A stretch of 22,900 bases of DNA from CAZNRY01 sp964575675 (GTDB lineage: Bacteria; Eisenbacteria; RBG-16-71-46; CAIMUX01; VGJL01): NCBI GenBank assembly GCA_964575675.1, contig CAZNRY010000047.1:1-22900 (forward strand), in the 5' to 3' direction. Positions 16,248-22,900 of this stretch are shown here, in pieces. Made by a program: the position numbers and the translations under genes. Position 1 is the stretch's first letter; every line of letters begins with the position of its first letter. The notes below the pieces were generated by a model. That model saw only the letters and a list, made by a program, of their open reading frames with translations. It had not been told where the DNA came from and searched no databases.

Positions 16248-16300
16248 GGGGGACTCTGATTCCCCCGGCGCCGCCGGCGAGGGTCTCCCCGCCGGCGTTT
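16248..16300 (+). terminator. Two tandem hairpins after the NifU-like gene
   Basis: GGGGGA (16248-16253) pairs with TCCCCC (16261-16266). A stronger second hairpin has identical eight-base arms CGCCGGCG (16272-16279 and 16290-16297; the arm is self-complementary), followed by TTT. Together they make a credible terminator 20-70 bases after the stop. Confidence 0.55.
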
Positions 16301-16495
16301 CGCATGGCGCCGCGGCATCAGGCGCGCAACGGCCGCCCTCGATCAGGCTGCGGACTGCCGCAATCGATTCCGCGGTGCTTTTCCGTTTCCTTGGCGCGAC
16401 GATGGGCATACGATCCTGCGCGATCACCCGGTCATGGGTAGCGGGAGAATGACACGGCGGGATGAGAAAGCCCGCCCGACTGCAAGGAGGAGAGC

Positions 16496-17185
16496 ATGAA
16501 GGCGGTTTGTTGTGCTGCGGCGATTCTTTTCATCGGTGCGCTCGTCGCGCCGGCCCTCTGCGGGGCGGCGGGGACCTCGGGCCCGAGGGTCGGCCTTTTC
16601 GTCCACGGCGGCTACGGAACGTATGCGATGTCGGATGTCAATGATGAGATCGAGCTCGTGAATGCCGAGCTTGCCGGAACGGGTCTCATGATGGACGAGA
16701 TCAACGGCGGGTTGGATTTCGGCGGTGGGGTCCGTTTCATGGTAAACGAGAGCATCTCGATTTCCGCAGGCTTCGAGAGGCTTTTCGGCAGCACCGAGGT
16801 TAGCGTCGCCGGCGCGAGCGCGAAAATCAAGGTCCCAGCCAACGCGATCACCGCGACGGGCGAGTACTTCCTGCCGATGTCCGGCCCGATCGGGATCGGA
16901 TTCGGGGGCGGGGTCGGCTACTACATTTCCGCGGCGGGGAGCGAGGGCAGCTATCTTGGGGAGACCATCAGCGAGAATGTGACGGGCAACGGTTTCGGCC
17001 TGCACGGGCTGGTCCTCTGCCGTATCCCGGCGACGCCGGCGATCCAGGTGGACGGGGCCCTCGGCTACCGCCTCGCCGTCGCGAAGGATGTCGAGGTCGG
17101 GGGCATCTCGTCGCAAGACGATCTCGACTGGAGCGGCCTGATGACCCGATTGGGTATCACGATCTACCTGACCCCTGCCCGCTAG
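16496..17185 (+). CDS. Predicted outer-membrane beta-barrel protein (229 aa)
   Basis: A signal peptide (MKAVCCAAAILFIGALVAPALCGAA) precedes a mature domain of repeated strands rich in Gly and aromatics (GLFVHGGYGTYAMSD; GGGVRFMVNESISISAGFERLFG; GIGFGGGVGYYIS; LMTRLGITIYL), consistent with a small 8-10 strand barrel of the OmpA/OmpW structural type. It lacks a terminal Phe (it ends TPAR), so the family assignment is loose. AAGGAGGAG is ideally spaced from the ATG. A hairpin GGCGGG(16456-16461)/CCCGCC(16471-16476) lies just upstream of the ribosome binding site. The 15 bases around the SD (16480-16494) recur exactly before the next gene (17256-17270). Confidence 0.8.
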   Translation: MKAVCCAAAILFIGALVAPALCGAAGTSGPRVGLFVHGGYGTYAMSDVNDEIELVNAELAGTGLMMDEINGGLDFGGGVRFMVNESISISAGFERLFGSTEVSVAGASAKIKVPANAITATGEYFLPMSGPIGIGFGGGVGYYISAAGSEGSYLGETISENVTGNGFGLHGLVLCRIPATPAIQVDGALGYRLAVAKDVEVGGISSQDDLDWSGLMTRLGITIYLTPAR

Positions 17186-17205
17186 ACTCAGGATCGGGCG
17201 AAACC

Positions 17206-17231
17206 GGGCGGGGCCAAGTCGGGTCCCGCCC
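17206..17231 (+). terminator. Stem-loop between the barrel and DUF4412-like genes
   Basis: GGGCGGG (17206-17212) and CCCGCCC (17225-17231) form a perfect 7-bp stem with a 12-base loop, 20 bases after the barrel gene stop. No U-tract follows. It may be a terminator or a 5' leader structure of the following gene, like the hairpin before 16496. Confidence 0.4.
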
Positions 17232-17275
17232 ATCCCGGCCCGTGCTTTGGTCCTGCTGCAAGGAGGAGAGTTTCG

Positions 17276-18049
17276 ATGAAACGGATCGCGTTCTCCCTGG
17301 TGCTCGCCGCGATGCTTCTGGCCGGGGCCGTCCCCGCGCGCGCCGACGTCACGATCGAGATGAAGCACAACGCCGAGCCACAGACTCTCTACGTCGCCCC
17401 GCACGCGTTCCAGACCGCGACGGATGCCGGGAAGATGATCTTCCGCGGCGACCAGAAGCTCCTCTGGATGGTCGACGACGAGGAGAAGAAGTACACGGAG
17501 CTGACCGAAGCGGACGCGAAGGCGATGGGCGCCAAGCTGGGTGATGCGATGGCGCAGCTACAGGAGGCGCTCAAGAACGCGCCGCCGGCGCAGCGCGCGA
17601 TGATGGAGAAGATGATGAAGGGGCAAATGGCCGGGATGGCGCCCAAGGAACGGACCGTCAAGGCAATGGGGCAAACGAAGACGATCAATGGTTTCGCGTG
17701 CGCCGGTTACACGGTCTCGATCAGCGACGGATCGTCCACGGAAGTCTGGGCCGCCGATCCGAAGGCGATTCATCTCGACCCGAAAGACCTCTCGGTGTGG
17801 AAGGATTTCGGGGAGTTCATGAAAGCGATGCTCCCGGGGATCGACCAGTTCAAGGATCTGATCAAAGACTACGAGAACCCCGGCAAGGACCAGGTTCCCG
17901 GGTTCCCCGTCCTCTCGATCCAGCGGGACAACTCCGGCAAGGAACTCTGGCGCTCCGAACTGGTCCGCGTCGAGAAGGGGTCGATCCCCGCCGAAAAGTT
18001 CGAGGTCCCCGCGGGGTTCAAGAAGGATAAGGCGAAGCTCGACGAGTGA
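17276..18049 (+). CDS. DUF4412-like exported protein
   Basis: The 257-residue protein has a clear signal peptide (MKRIAFSLVLAAMLLAGAVPARA, cleavage about residue 23). The mature domain resembles DUF4412-type periplasmic proteins: an early strand set (VTIEMKHN...KMIFRGDQKLLWMVDDEEKKYTEL), then the TKTINGFACAGYTV stretch, followed by a weakly conserved C-terminal half. A methionine-rich segment at about 109-121 (MMEKMMKGQMAGM) is common in this family. The function is unknown. The ATG follows AAGGAGGAG with five bases between. The stop overlaps the GTG of the MFS remnant (GTGA), so the intact ancestor probably co-expressed this protein with a transporter. Confidence 0.8.
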   Translation: MKRIAFSLVLAAMLLAGAVPARADVTIEMKHNAEPQTLYVAPHAFQTATDAGKMIFRGDQKLLWMVDDEEKKYTELTEADAKAMGAKLGDAMAQLQEALKNAPPAQRAMMEKMMKGQMAGMAPKERTVKAMGQTKTINGFACAGYTVSISDGSSTEVWAADPKAIHLDPKDLSVWKDFGEFMKAMLPGIDQFKDLIKDYENPGKDQVPGFPVLSIQRDNSGKELWRSELVRVEKGSIPAEKFEVPAGFKKDKAKLDE

Positions 18050-18219
18050 GCGCCGCTTCGGAGGATCGCTCCGCCGATCGGAGCCGCCGCCTGTGGATCT
18101 TCGTCGCGCTCGGGGCGGGCGCGTTCATGTCCTCCTTCGGCGCGAGCGCGGTCAATGCCGTCCTGCCGGTCATCCGCGACGCGTTCGGCGCCTCGGTGCC
18201 GGACGGGCTGCGGGCGTAG
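18046..18219 (+). pseudogene. MFS transporter, N-terminal remnant (57 aa)
   Basis: The frame beginning at the GTG overlapping the DUF4412-like stop encodes a basic N terminus, then the first membrane helix and loop typical of DHA2/EmrB-type major facilitator transporters (LWIFVALGAGAFMSS, then SAVNAVLPVIRDAFGAS). After about residue 51 the similarity stops and the frame reads PDGLRA and a stop, in DNA that is antisense to the 3' end of endonuclease III. An intact member has over 400 residues and 12-14 helices, so nearly all of it is missing. The cause is a deletion or rearrangement, or an assembly misjoin; see findings. It should have no transport function. Confidence 0.75.
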
Positions 18220-18907
18220 CGGCAGGGCATCTCTCCGCGAGCGAACAGCCGGCGCATCGCGGCGAGCGGGCCGTACAAACGCTCCGGCCGTGAAGGATCA
18301 GCCGGTGGGCGAGGACGGTCCACTCCCTCTCCGGGAATAGGCCCATCATGTCTTGCTCGATCTTGACCGGGTCCACGTGCGCGGTCAGGCCGAGCCGCTG
18401 CGTGATCCGCGCGACGTGCGTGTCGACGACGATCCCCTCCGTCTTGCCGAACGCATTGCCGAGGATCACGTTGGCCGTCTTCCTCCCGACCCCGGGGAGG
18501 GTGAGGAGGTCCTCCATCGTGGAAGGAATCTTGCCCCCGAACCCTTCAACCAAAGCGGCGCACGCTCCGATGATGCTCTTCGCCTTGTTGCGAAAGAATC
18601 CCGTGCTCCGGATTCGCTCCTCGAGACTGGCCTGGCCGAGGGCGAGATAGTCCTCTGGAAAGCGGCACTCGCGAAAGAGCGCGGGGGTCACCTGGTTTAC
18701 GCGCGTATCGGTGCATTGGGCGCTGAGGACGGTCGCGACGTAGAGCTGAAGGGGATCGCCGTAGTCGAGCGAACAATCGGCATCGGGGTAGTCGCGGGAC
18801 AGGCCGTCGCTGATCCAGGCCTCGAGCTTCGTCATCTCGAGATGTCTCTTCTTCGCCCTCGCCTCACCGGCCGGGGATTCCCCGCCCGCCGCCTTTCTCG
18901 GACTCAC
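18170..18907 (-). CDS. nth: Endonuclease III (DNA glycosylase/AP lyase), C-terminus altered
   Basis: This enzyme removes oxidised pyrimidines from DNA and cleaves at the abasic site. The core shows LYVATVLSAQCTD, the helix-hairpin-helix LPGVGRKTANV with the catalytic Lys, VDTHVARI with the catalytic Asp, and the Fe-S cluster ligands C-x6-C-x2-C-x5-C (CTARSPRC...CAGC...RC). After the last ligand a 15-20 residue Pro/Arg/Ala tail (PAARPAPRRRTRRG) runs antisense into the MFS remnant, so the native stop is probably lost. The start is taken as the GTG overlapping the polX stop (GTGA), giving 245 residues. ATG 18925 and ATG 18835 are alternatives; the latter would begin just at the conserved N-terminal helix. 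Confidence 0.9.
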   Translation of the reverse strand: MSPRKAAGGESPAGEARAKKRHLEMTKLEAWISDGLSRDYPDADCSLDYGDPLQLYVATVLSAQCTDTRVNQVTPALFRECRFPEDYLALGQASLEERIRSTGFFRNKAKSIIGACAALVEGFGGKIPSTMEDLLTLPGVGRKTANVILGNAFGKTEGIVVDTHVARITQRLGLTAHVDPVKIEQDMMGLFPEREWTVLAHRLILHGRSVCTARSPRCAGCSLAERCPAATPAARPAPRRRTRRG

Positions 18908-20574
18908 GCCCCTGCGCTCTCCCATCTCTTCTTTCTCTCCTCGAGCCACAGGCCGATGCAATCGGCACTCAAGCTGTTCAGGACGTCGCCCGCCGAGAGT
19001 CCGCCCTTGGCCGCAGTCCCGATCGTGAGCCGCGCATCGGCGAGCCCGGCGGGGGAATGGGCATCTGGGTTGACCGACACCTTGACCCCGAGCTTCAGCG
19101 CCCTGGGGATCCAGCGCCAGTCCAGATCGAGGCGCTGCGGGTTTGCGTTGAACTCGACCGAGACCCCCGTCTCCGCGCAGACGCGGAGAAGGTGCTCGAC
19201 GTCGCAGTCGTAGGGATCCCTTCCGAGGAGGAGGCGGCCGGTCGGGTGTCCCCAATGGGTCGTCGCCGGATGCCGGAGCGCCCGCTCGATCCGGTCCGTC
19301 ATCGCGGCGCGATCCATGCGCATCCGACTGTGGATCGAGGCGACGACGAAGTCGAGCCCGCGGAGGATCTCGTCGTCGTAATCGAGCGAACCGTCCCCAA
19401 GGATGTCCGATTCGATGCCGTGCAGAATCCGAATCCGCGGATGGAGCGCCTGCGTCTCGTCGATCGCGCGCCGCTGGGCGCGCAGGCGTTCGGCCGTGAG
19501 GCCGTTCGCATAGAACGCCGCCTTCGAGTGGTCCGAGATCCCGACCCACGCGTACCCCATCCGTTCAGCCTCCGCGACCATTTGCGGGAGCGAGGCGCCG
19601 CCGTCGCTATCGGTCGTGTGGACGTGGAAGATTCCGCGGATCGCCTCCGGACCCGCCAGGGCATGAGGCCGCGGCGCCAACTCGGCCGGCCCTTCTCGAA
19701 GGAGCGGATGGACCGGCTCCAGGCCGAGCATCCGGTAGATCCCATCCTCAGCCAGTGGTAGGATCTCGCCGCCGCGGCAGAGCCCCGCCTCGGTGAACGC
19801 GAGCCCCCGTTCGGCCGCCCTCCTCTCGAGCGAACTCCTGTGTTCGAGGCTGCAACTCTCCCAGAGCCAGCAGCCCTCGAAGCTCTGGATCGAACGCCGC
19901 AGGACCCGGACCGGGATCCCGTGCTGGCTCATCTCGACCGACTCGGCGCACTCCGCGCCGTCCGCCGATTCCATGACGAAAAGGACTTCCGCCAGGGTCT
20001 CCATCTGGCGACGGAGCTCTCCCGCGATCTCGAGTCGCGATCCCGCCCCTGTGTTCTGGGCCATGAATGCCGCCGCCGCCTCCCACGCCGCCGGCAGAAG
20101 GTAGCGTCCCTCGCCGTCGCGGAACGACTCGACCGCGCGCCGCAGGGCCTCCTGCGACTTCTGCCCGAAGCCGGAGAGATCGCGCAGGCGGTTCTCGTTG
20201 ATGGCGTATTCCAGCTCCGCGATCGACGCGATGCCGAGCGACTCATGGATCACGCGCAGCCGCTTCGGACCGAGTCCGGGTATCGCCATCATCCGCCGGA
20301 GCCCATCGGGAAGGGCTGCCCGAAGCTCCTCGAGGAGAGGAGAGCGCCCCTCGCGGACGAGGGAGATGATCTGCTCGGCGGTCGAGGCGCCGATGCCGCG
20401 GATCGAGGTCAGCGATCCCGAGGCGACGAGGTCTGCCGGATCATGGTCCGCGCGCTCGATCGCCCGCGCCGCGGTCTCGAATGCGCGGCACTTGAATGGA
20501 TTCTCGCCCTTGAGCTCGAGGAGTCGCGCGATCTCCTCGAGGACGGCGGCGGCTTGCTTGCGGTCAATCGGCAT
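18904..20574 (-). CDS. PolX-like protein: degenerate polymerase, PHP nuclease domain
   Basis: The 556-residue protein has the bacterial PolX order: an N-terminal helical 8-kDa-like region, helix-hairpin-helix motifs (SIRGIGAST, about 57-65; IPGLGPKRL, about 98-106; LSGFGQK), a palm region, and a C-terminal PHP domain. The PHP metal ligands look intact: HVHTTDSDG (327-335), SDH (357-359), E388 in HGIESD, H415 in SIHS, H453 in GHPTG, and NPDAH (502-506). The polymerase site does not: where the family has GSLRR...DID, this protein has GELRR...AEVLF (about 185-199). It is therefore likely a PHP 3'-5' exonuclease or phosphoesterase rather than a polymerase. GGAAGGGA precedes the ATG. It is coupled to nth, suggesting base-excision repair. 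Confidence 0.88.
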   Translation of the reverse strand: MPIDRKQAAAVLEEIARLLELKGENPFKCRAFETAARAIERADHDPADLVASGSLTSIRGIGASTAEQIISLVREGRSPLLEELRAALPDGLRRMMAIPGLGPKRLRVIHESLGIASIAELEYAINENRLRDLSGFGQKSQEALRRAVESFRDGEGRYLLPAAWEAAAAFMAQNTGAGSRLEIAGELRRQMETLAEVLFVMESADGAECAESVEMSQHGIPVRVLRRSIQSFEGCWLWESCSLEHRSSLERRAAERGLAFTEAGLCRGGEILPLAEDGIYRMLGLEPVHPLLREGPAELAPRPHALAGPEAIRGIFHVHTTDSDGGASLPQMVAEAERMGYAWVGISDHSKAAFYANGLTAERLRAQRRAIDETQALHPRIRILHGIESDILGDGSLDYDDEILRGLDFVVASIHSRMRMDRAAMTDRIERALRHPATTHWGHPTGRLLLGRDPYDCDVEHLLRVCAETGVSVEFNANPQRLDLDWRWIPRALKLGVKVSVNPDAHSPAGLADARLTIGTAAKGGLSAGDVLNSLSADCIGLWLEERKKRWESAGA

Positions 20575-20676
20575 TCCGGTCCCTTCCGGCCCCAGGCAGC
20601 CCCGGGACGGGCCCCCGCGCGCCGTTTCCGCGCTCCGCGATGCGAACCGCAGGAGCCCGGACCGCTGCGTTGGGCC

Positions 20677-21345
20677 CTACAGCGTCAGCTTCACGACCTC
20701 CCGCACGAGAAGGGCGATCCCGTCCGCCGCTTCGTCGATGCGGCCGGCGAGCATGTAGGCCGGGGTCGAGACGATGCGGTTCGATCGGTCGACGCAGATT
20801 TCGCGAACCTGACGATCCACCGGCTCCGCGCCCATCGCCCGGATCTTCGCCGACGTGTCCGGATCGGTCCCGATCGTGAGCTGAACCGGGATCCCCTTCC
20901 TCCCGAACACGCGCGCGAGGATCGTCGGGGCGATACAGATCGCCCCGATCGGCTTACCCGAAGCGTGCATCTCGATGAGAAGCCTCTCGAGATCGGGGTT
21001 CACGCTGCACTCGGTCCCCGCGGAGGCGAAGTCGCACAGGTTCTTCGCCGCCCCGAATCCGCCCGGAAGGATCACCGCGTCCAGGTCGGACGCCTTGATC
21101 TCGCGGATGTCCCGAATCTTCCCGCGGGCGATCCGCGCGGCCTCAGTCAACATGTTCCGCTTTTCGGGGGCGACGACGCCCTTCGCGTGGTCCACGACGT
21201 CGTGCTGGGGAAGGTCCGGGGCGATGCAGACGGCTTCCGCATCATTGCGGGCGAGCTCCAGGAGGGTGCATACGGCCTCATGGATCTCGCTGCCATCCTG
21301 AACGCCGCAACCGCTCAAGACCACGCCGACCTTGCGCTGCGTCAT
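20677..21345 (-). CDS. elbB: ElbB-family DJ-1/PfpI protein
   Basis: This 222-residue protein belongs to the DJ-1/PfpI superfamily and matches the ElbB (YhbL) subgroup. It shows VVLSGCGVQDGSEIHEAV at the N terminus, LPGGFGAAKNLCDFA (about 93-107), and the nucleophile elbow GAICIAP with Cys137. It also has the C-terminal ...STPAYMLAGRIDEAADGI motif. ElbB proteins have been linked to isoprenoid synthesis and reported to have weak glyoxalase activity; the true substrate is unsettled. AAGGAGGG precedes the ATG. The gene lies 12 bases after the S9 peptidase stop on the same strand, so the two are probably co-transcribed; no functional link is known to me. Confidence 0.93.
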   Translation of the reverse strand: MTQRKVGVVLSGCGVQDGSEIHEAVCTLLELARNDAEAVCIAPDLPQHDVVDHAKGVVAPEKRNMLTEAARIARGKIRDIREIKASDLDAVILPGGFGAAKNLCDFASAGTECSVNPDLERLLIEMHASGKPIGAICIAPTILARVFGRKGIPVQLTIGTDPDTSAKIRAMGAEPVDRQVREICVDRSNRIVSTPAYMLAGRIDEAADGIALLVREVVKLTL

Positions 21346-21357
21346 TGTACCCTCCTT

Positions 21358-22802
21358 CTACTTCGCGACCGGCTCGACCCGGCCGCCGAGGTGCGTTCCG
21401 AGGAATTGCTCCATCGCGCGATAGAAATCGAATCGATTCTCCTCGTTCGCGAAGCCGTGTCCTTCATTCTCCTTCACGATGTAGGGGACGTCGATTCCCC
21501 GGGCCTTCAGGGCGCTCACGATCTGGTCCGACTCGGCCTTGTTGACGCGGGGATCGTTCGCTCCTTGCGCGACGAGCAGGGGAGCGGTGATCTGATCGAC
21601 GTGGAAGAATGGGGAGACGGCCGTCAGGAGCTCTTTGTCCTTCTCCGGGTCGCCGACCATCTCGTAGATCATCTTCCGGCCCAGCTCCCAATAGGGCGGG
21701 AAGGAGTTCAGGAAGGTAAACATGTTGGATACCCCGACATAGTCGACGCCGCATGCGTAGAGATCCGGGGTGAATGCGAGCCCGGCGAGCGTCGCGTAGC
21801 CGCCGTAGGATCCGCCGTAGATCGCGATCCTCTTCGGGTCTGCGATCCCCTCTGTGATCAGCCAGCGGGCCCCGTCGGTGATGTCGTCCTGCATCGCTCT
21901 GCCCCACTCCTTGAAGGAGGACTGCCAGAACGCTTTGCCGTAGCCCGTCGAGCCGCGGAAGTTCATCTGAAGAACTGCGTATCCGCGGTTGGCGAGGAAC
22001 TGGACCTCGGGGTTGAACCCCCATCGATCGCGATGCCAGGGCCCGCCGTGGGGATTCACGACGACGGGGAGGTTCTTCGGCTCCAGGCCATTCGGCAGGG
22101 TGAGATAGCCGTGGATCGTCATGCCGTCGCGGGAGGTGTATTCAACCGGCTTCATGTCGGCCATCTGCTCCTCGCGGAGCCATGGGCTCGTCGCGATCAG
22201 CTTGGAGAGCTCTCCCGTCTTCCGGTCGTGGAAATAGTAGGTCCCTTGGCTCTTGTCGCTGTAGGTCACGACGAGCGCCTTCGTCTCGTCCTTGCTCATG
22301 CCGGCGACCGCGACCTCGTAGCCGGGGAGCTTGCCCTCGAGGGTCTCCTGGAGCGAGCGGCGTTCGTCGTCGAGGAAGTGGTAGTGCGTCTTGTCGGTCA
22401 CGTAGGTGACCCCGGTGATCACCTTCCGGAGCTTGGAGCGGAGCAGCCGCTCGACATCGACATCGGGGTTCTCGTAGATCAGATCGAGGAACTCGGCCTT
22501 CTCGGCGTCGTACTTGAAGATCGCGGCCTTGTCGCGACCGATGTTGCTCGAGACATAGAGGTAAGCGTCATCGAAGGTGAAGTAAAGCGGCGCGATCTGC
22601 TCCTTGAAGCTCGTCGTGACGATCGTCCGGAAGGAGTCGGACTCGCTCTTGCGGTAGAGGAGGCTCGTGTTGACGCCGTCCGTCGTCGTCGCGGCGCGCA
22701 GGTTCCCCGCGTTGTCCGTGAGCCACGAGTCGATGTTCCCCGGATTCTGGCCGATCATCTTCATCTCGCCCGAGTTCACGTCGATGCGGTAGACGTCGAA
22801 GA
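21358..22802 (-). CDS. S9 family prolyl oligopeptidase, 5' end missing
   Basis: This serine peptidase belongs to the prolyl oligopeptidase / acylaminoacyl-peptidase (S9) family. Its C-terminal alpha/beta-hydrolase domain is complete. Counting from the GTG at 22779, the nucleophile is S314 in GGSYGGY, the Asp is D399 in GANDPR, and the His is H431 in EGHGF. The oxyanion motif NPHGGP precedes them. Residues 1-200 are blades of the N-terminal propeller (FTFDDAYLYVSSN; ITGVTYVTDK). Coding sense continues upstream through LFDVYRID to about 22802, then is lost where an out-of-frame copy of internal gene sequence begins, so the first blades and any signal peptide are not in the window. The GTG at 22779 is not the true start. 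It is upstream of elbB in one probable operon. Confidence 0.92.
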
Positions 22803-22810
22803 GCCGGGGG

Positions 22811-22900
22811 GCTTGCCCTCGAGGGTCTCCTGGAGCGAGCGGCGGTCGTCGTCGAGGAAGTGGTAGTGCGTCTTGTCGGTCACGTAGGTGACCCCGGTGA
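22811..22900. repeat. 90-bp near-identical copy of 22329-22418 at the window edge
   Basis: Bases 22811-22900 match 22329-22418 with one mismatch (T at 22363 versus G at 22845). The identity extends left across GCCGGGG (22321-22327 and 22803-22809) with one further mismatch. The offset of 482 bp is not a multiple of three, so the copy is out of frame with the S9 peptidase it derives from. This is either an assembly artefact at a contig end or a disruptive tandem duplication. Confidence 0.9.

Noticed and set aside
16228..16495. Possible riboswitch or small gene between the NifU-like and barrel genes
   Set aside because: Only terminator-like hairpins and a short leader hairpin are visible; no known riboswitch core motif or SD-preceded frame was seen.
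19840..22866. A 1008-codon plus-strand open frame spanning polX, elbB and the S9 peptidase
   Set aside because: It is antisense to three well-supported genes and crosses their intergenic gaps without any sign of coding there.

Overview
The window is a GC-rich (roughly two-thirds G+C by eye), densely packed stretch of bacterial chromosome with 19 recognisable genes and one gene remnant. No rRNA, tRNA, insertion sequence, phage gene or CRISPR array was seen. The cell was most likely Gram-negative, because there are several predicted outer-membrane beta-barrels, a lipoprotein, a TlpA-type thioredoxin and a PEP-CTERM protein. The TlpA / beta-barrel / Omp28-like lipoprotein cluster resembles the FCB group, and the high GC would fit an uncultured lineage such as Candidatus Eisenbacteria. 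That placement is an impression, not a result. Non-AUG starts look common: at least seven genes here are best explained by GTG or TTG.

Layout. (1) 1-380: repeat-bearing non-coding DNA ending in a perfect hairpin. (2) 381-2092, minus: a CCA-adding tRNA nucleotidyltransferase translationally coupled to a small zinc-ribbon-like protein. (3) 2290-5668: endonuclease V (minus) divergent from a short-form alpha-glucan phosphorylase (plus). (4) 5835-8902, plus: leucyl-tRNA synthetase followed at once by a small outer-membrane protein. (5) 9037-12480, minus: a compact three-gene envelope operon (TlpA-like thioredoxin, large predicted beta-barrel, lipoprotein with PEGA-like and Omp28-like parts), with all three genes starting at TTG or GTG. 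(6) 12728-13468, plus: a lone PEP-CTERM exported protein with its own promoter. (7) 13710-15850, plus: an unrecognised alpha-helical protein coupled by a TTGA overlap to epoxyqueuosine reductase QueG. (8) 16000-18219, plus: a stand-alone NifU C-terminal scaffold protein behind a consensus-like promoter, an outer-membrane protein, a DUF4412-like exported protein, and an MFS transporter that breaks off after about 50 residues. (9) 18170-22802, minus: endonuclease III, a PolX-like protein whose polymerase site looks dead while its PHP nuclease site looks intact, an ElbB-family protein, and an S9 prolyl oligopeptidase truncated at its 5' end.

Most of this is housekeeping: tRNA maturation and charging, queuosine, DNA repair, glycogen use and Fe-S assembly. 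The places most worth a second look are two suspicious junctions (MFS/nth near 18200; an out-of-frame 90-bp repeat of the S9 gene at the right edge), the degenerate PolX, the three-gene envelope redox operon, and the unknown protein coupled to queG. I found no clear case of a wholly new system. The envelope operon is the best candidate for under-described biology.
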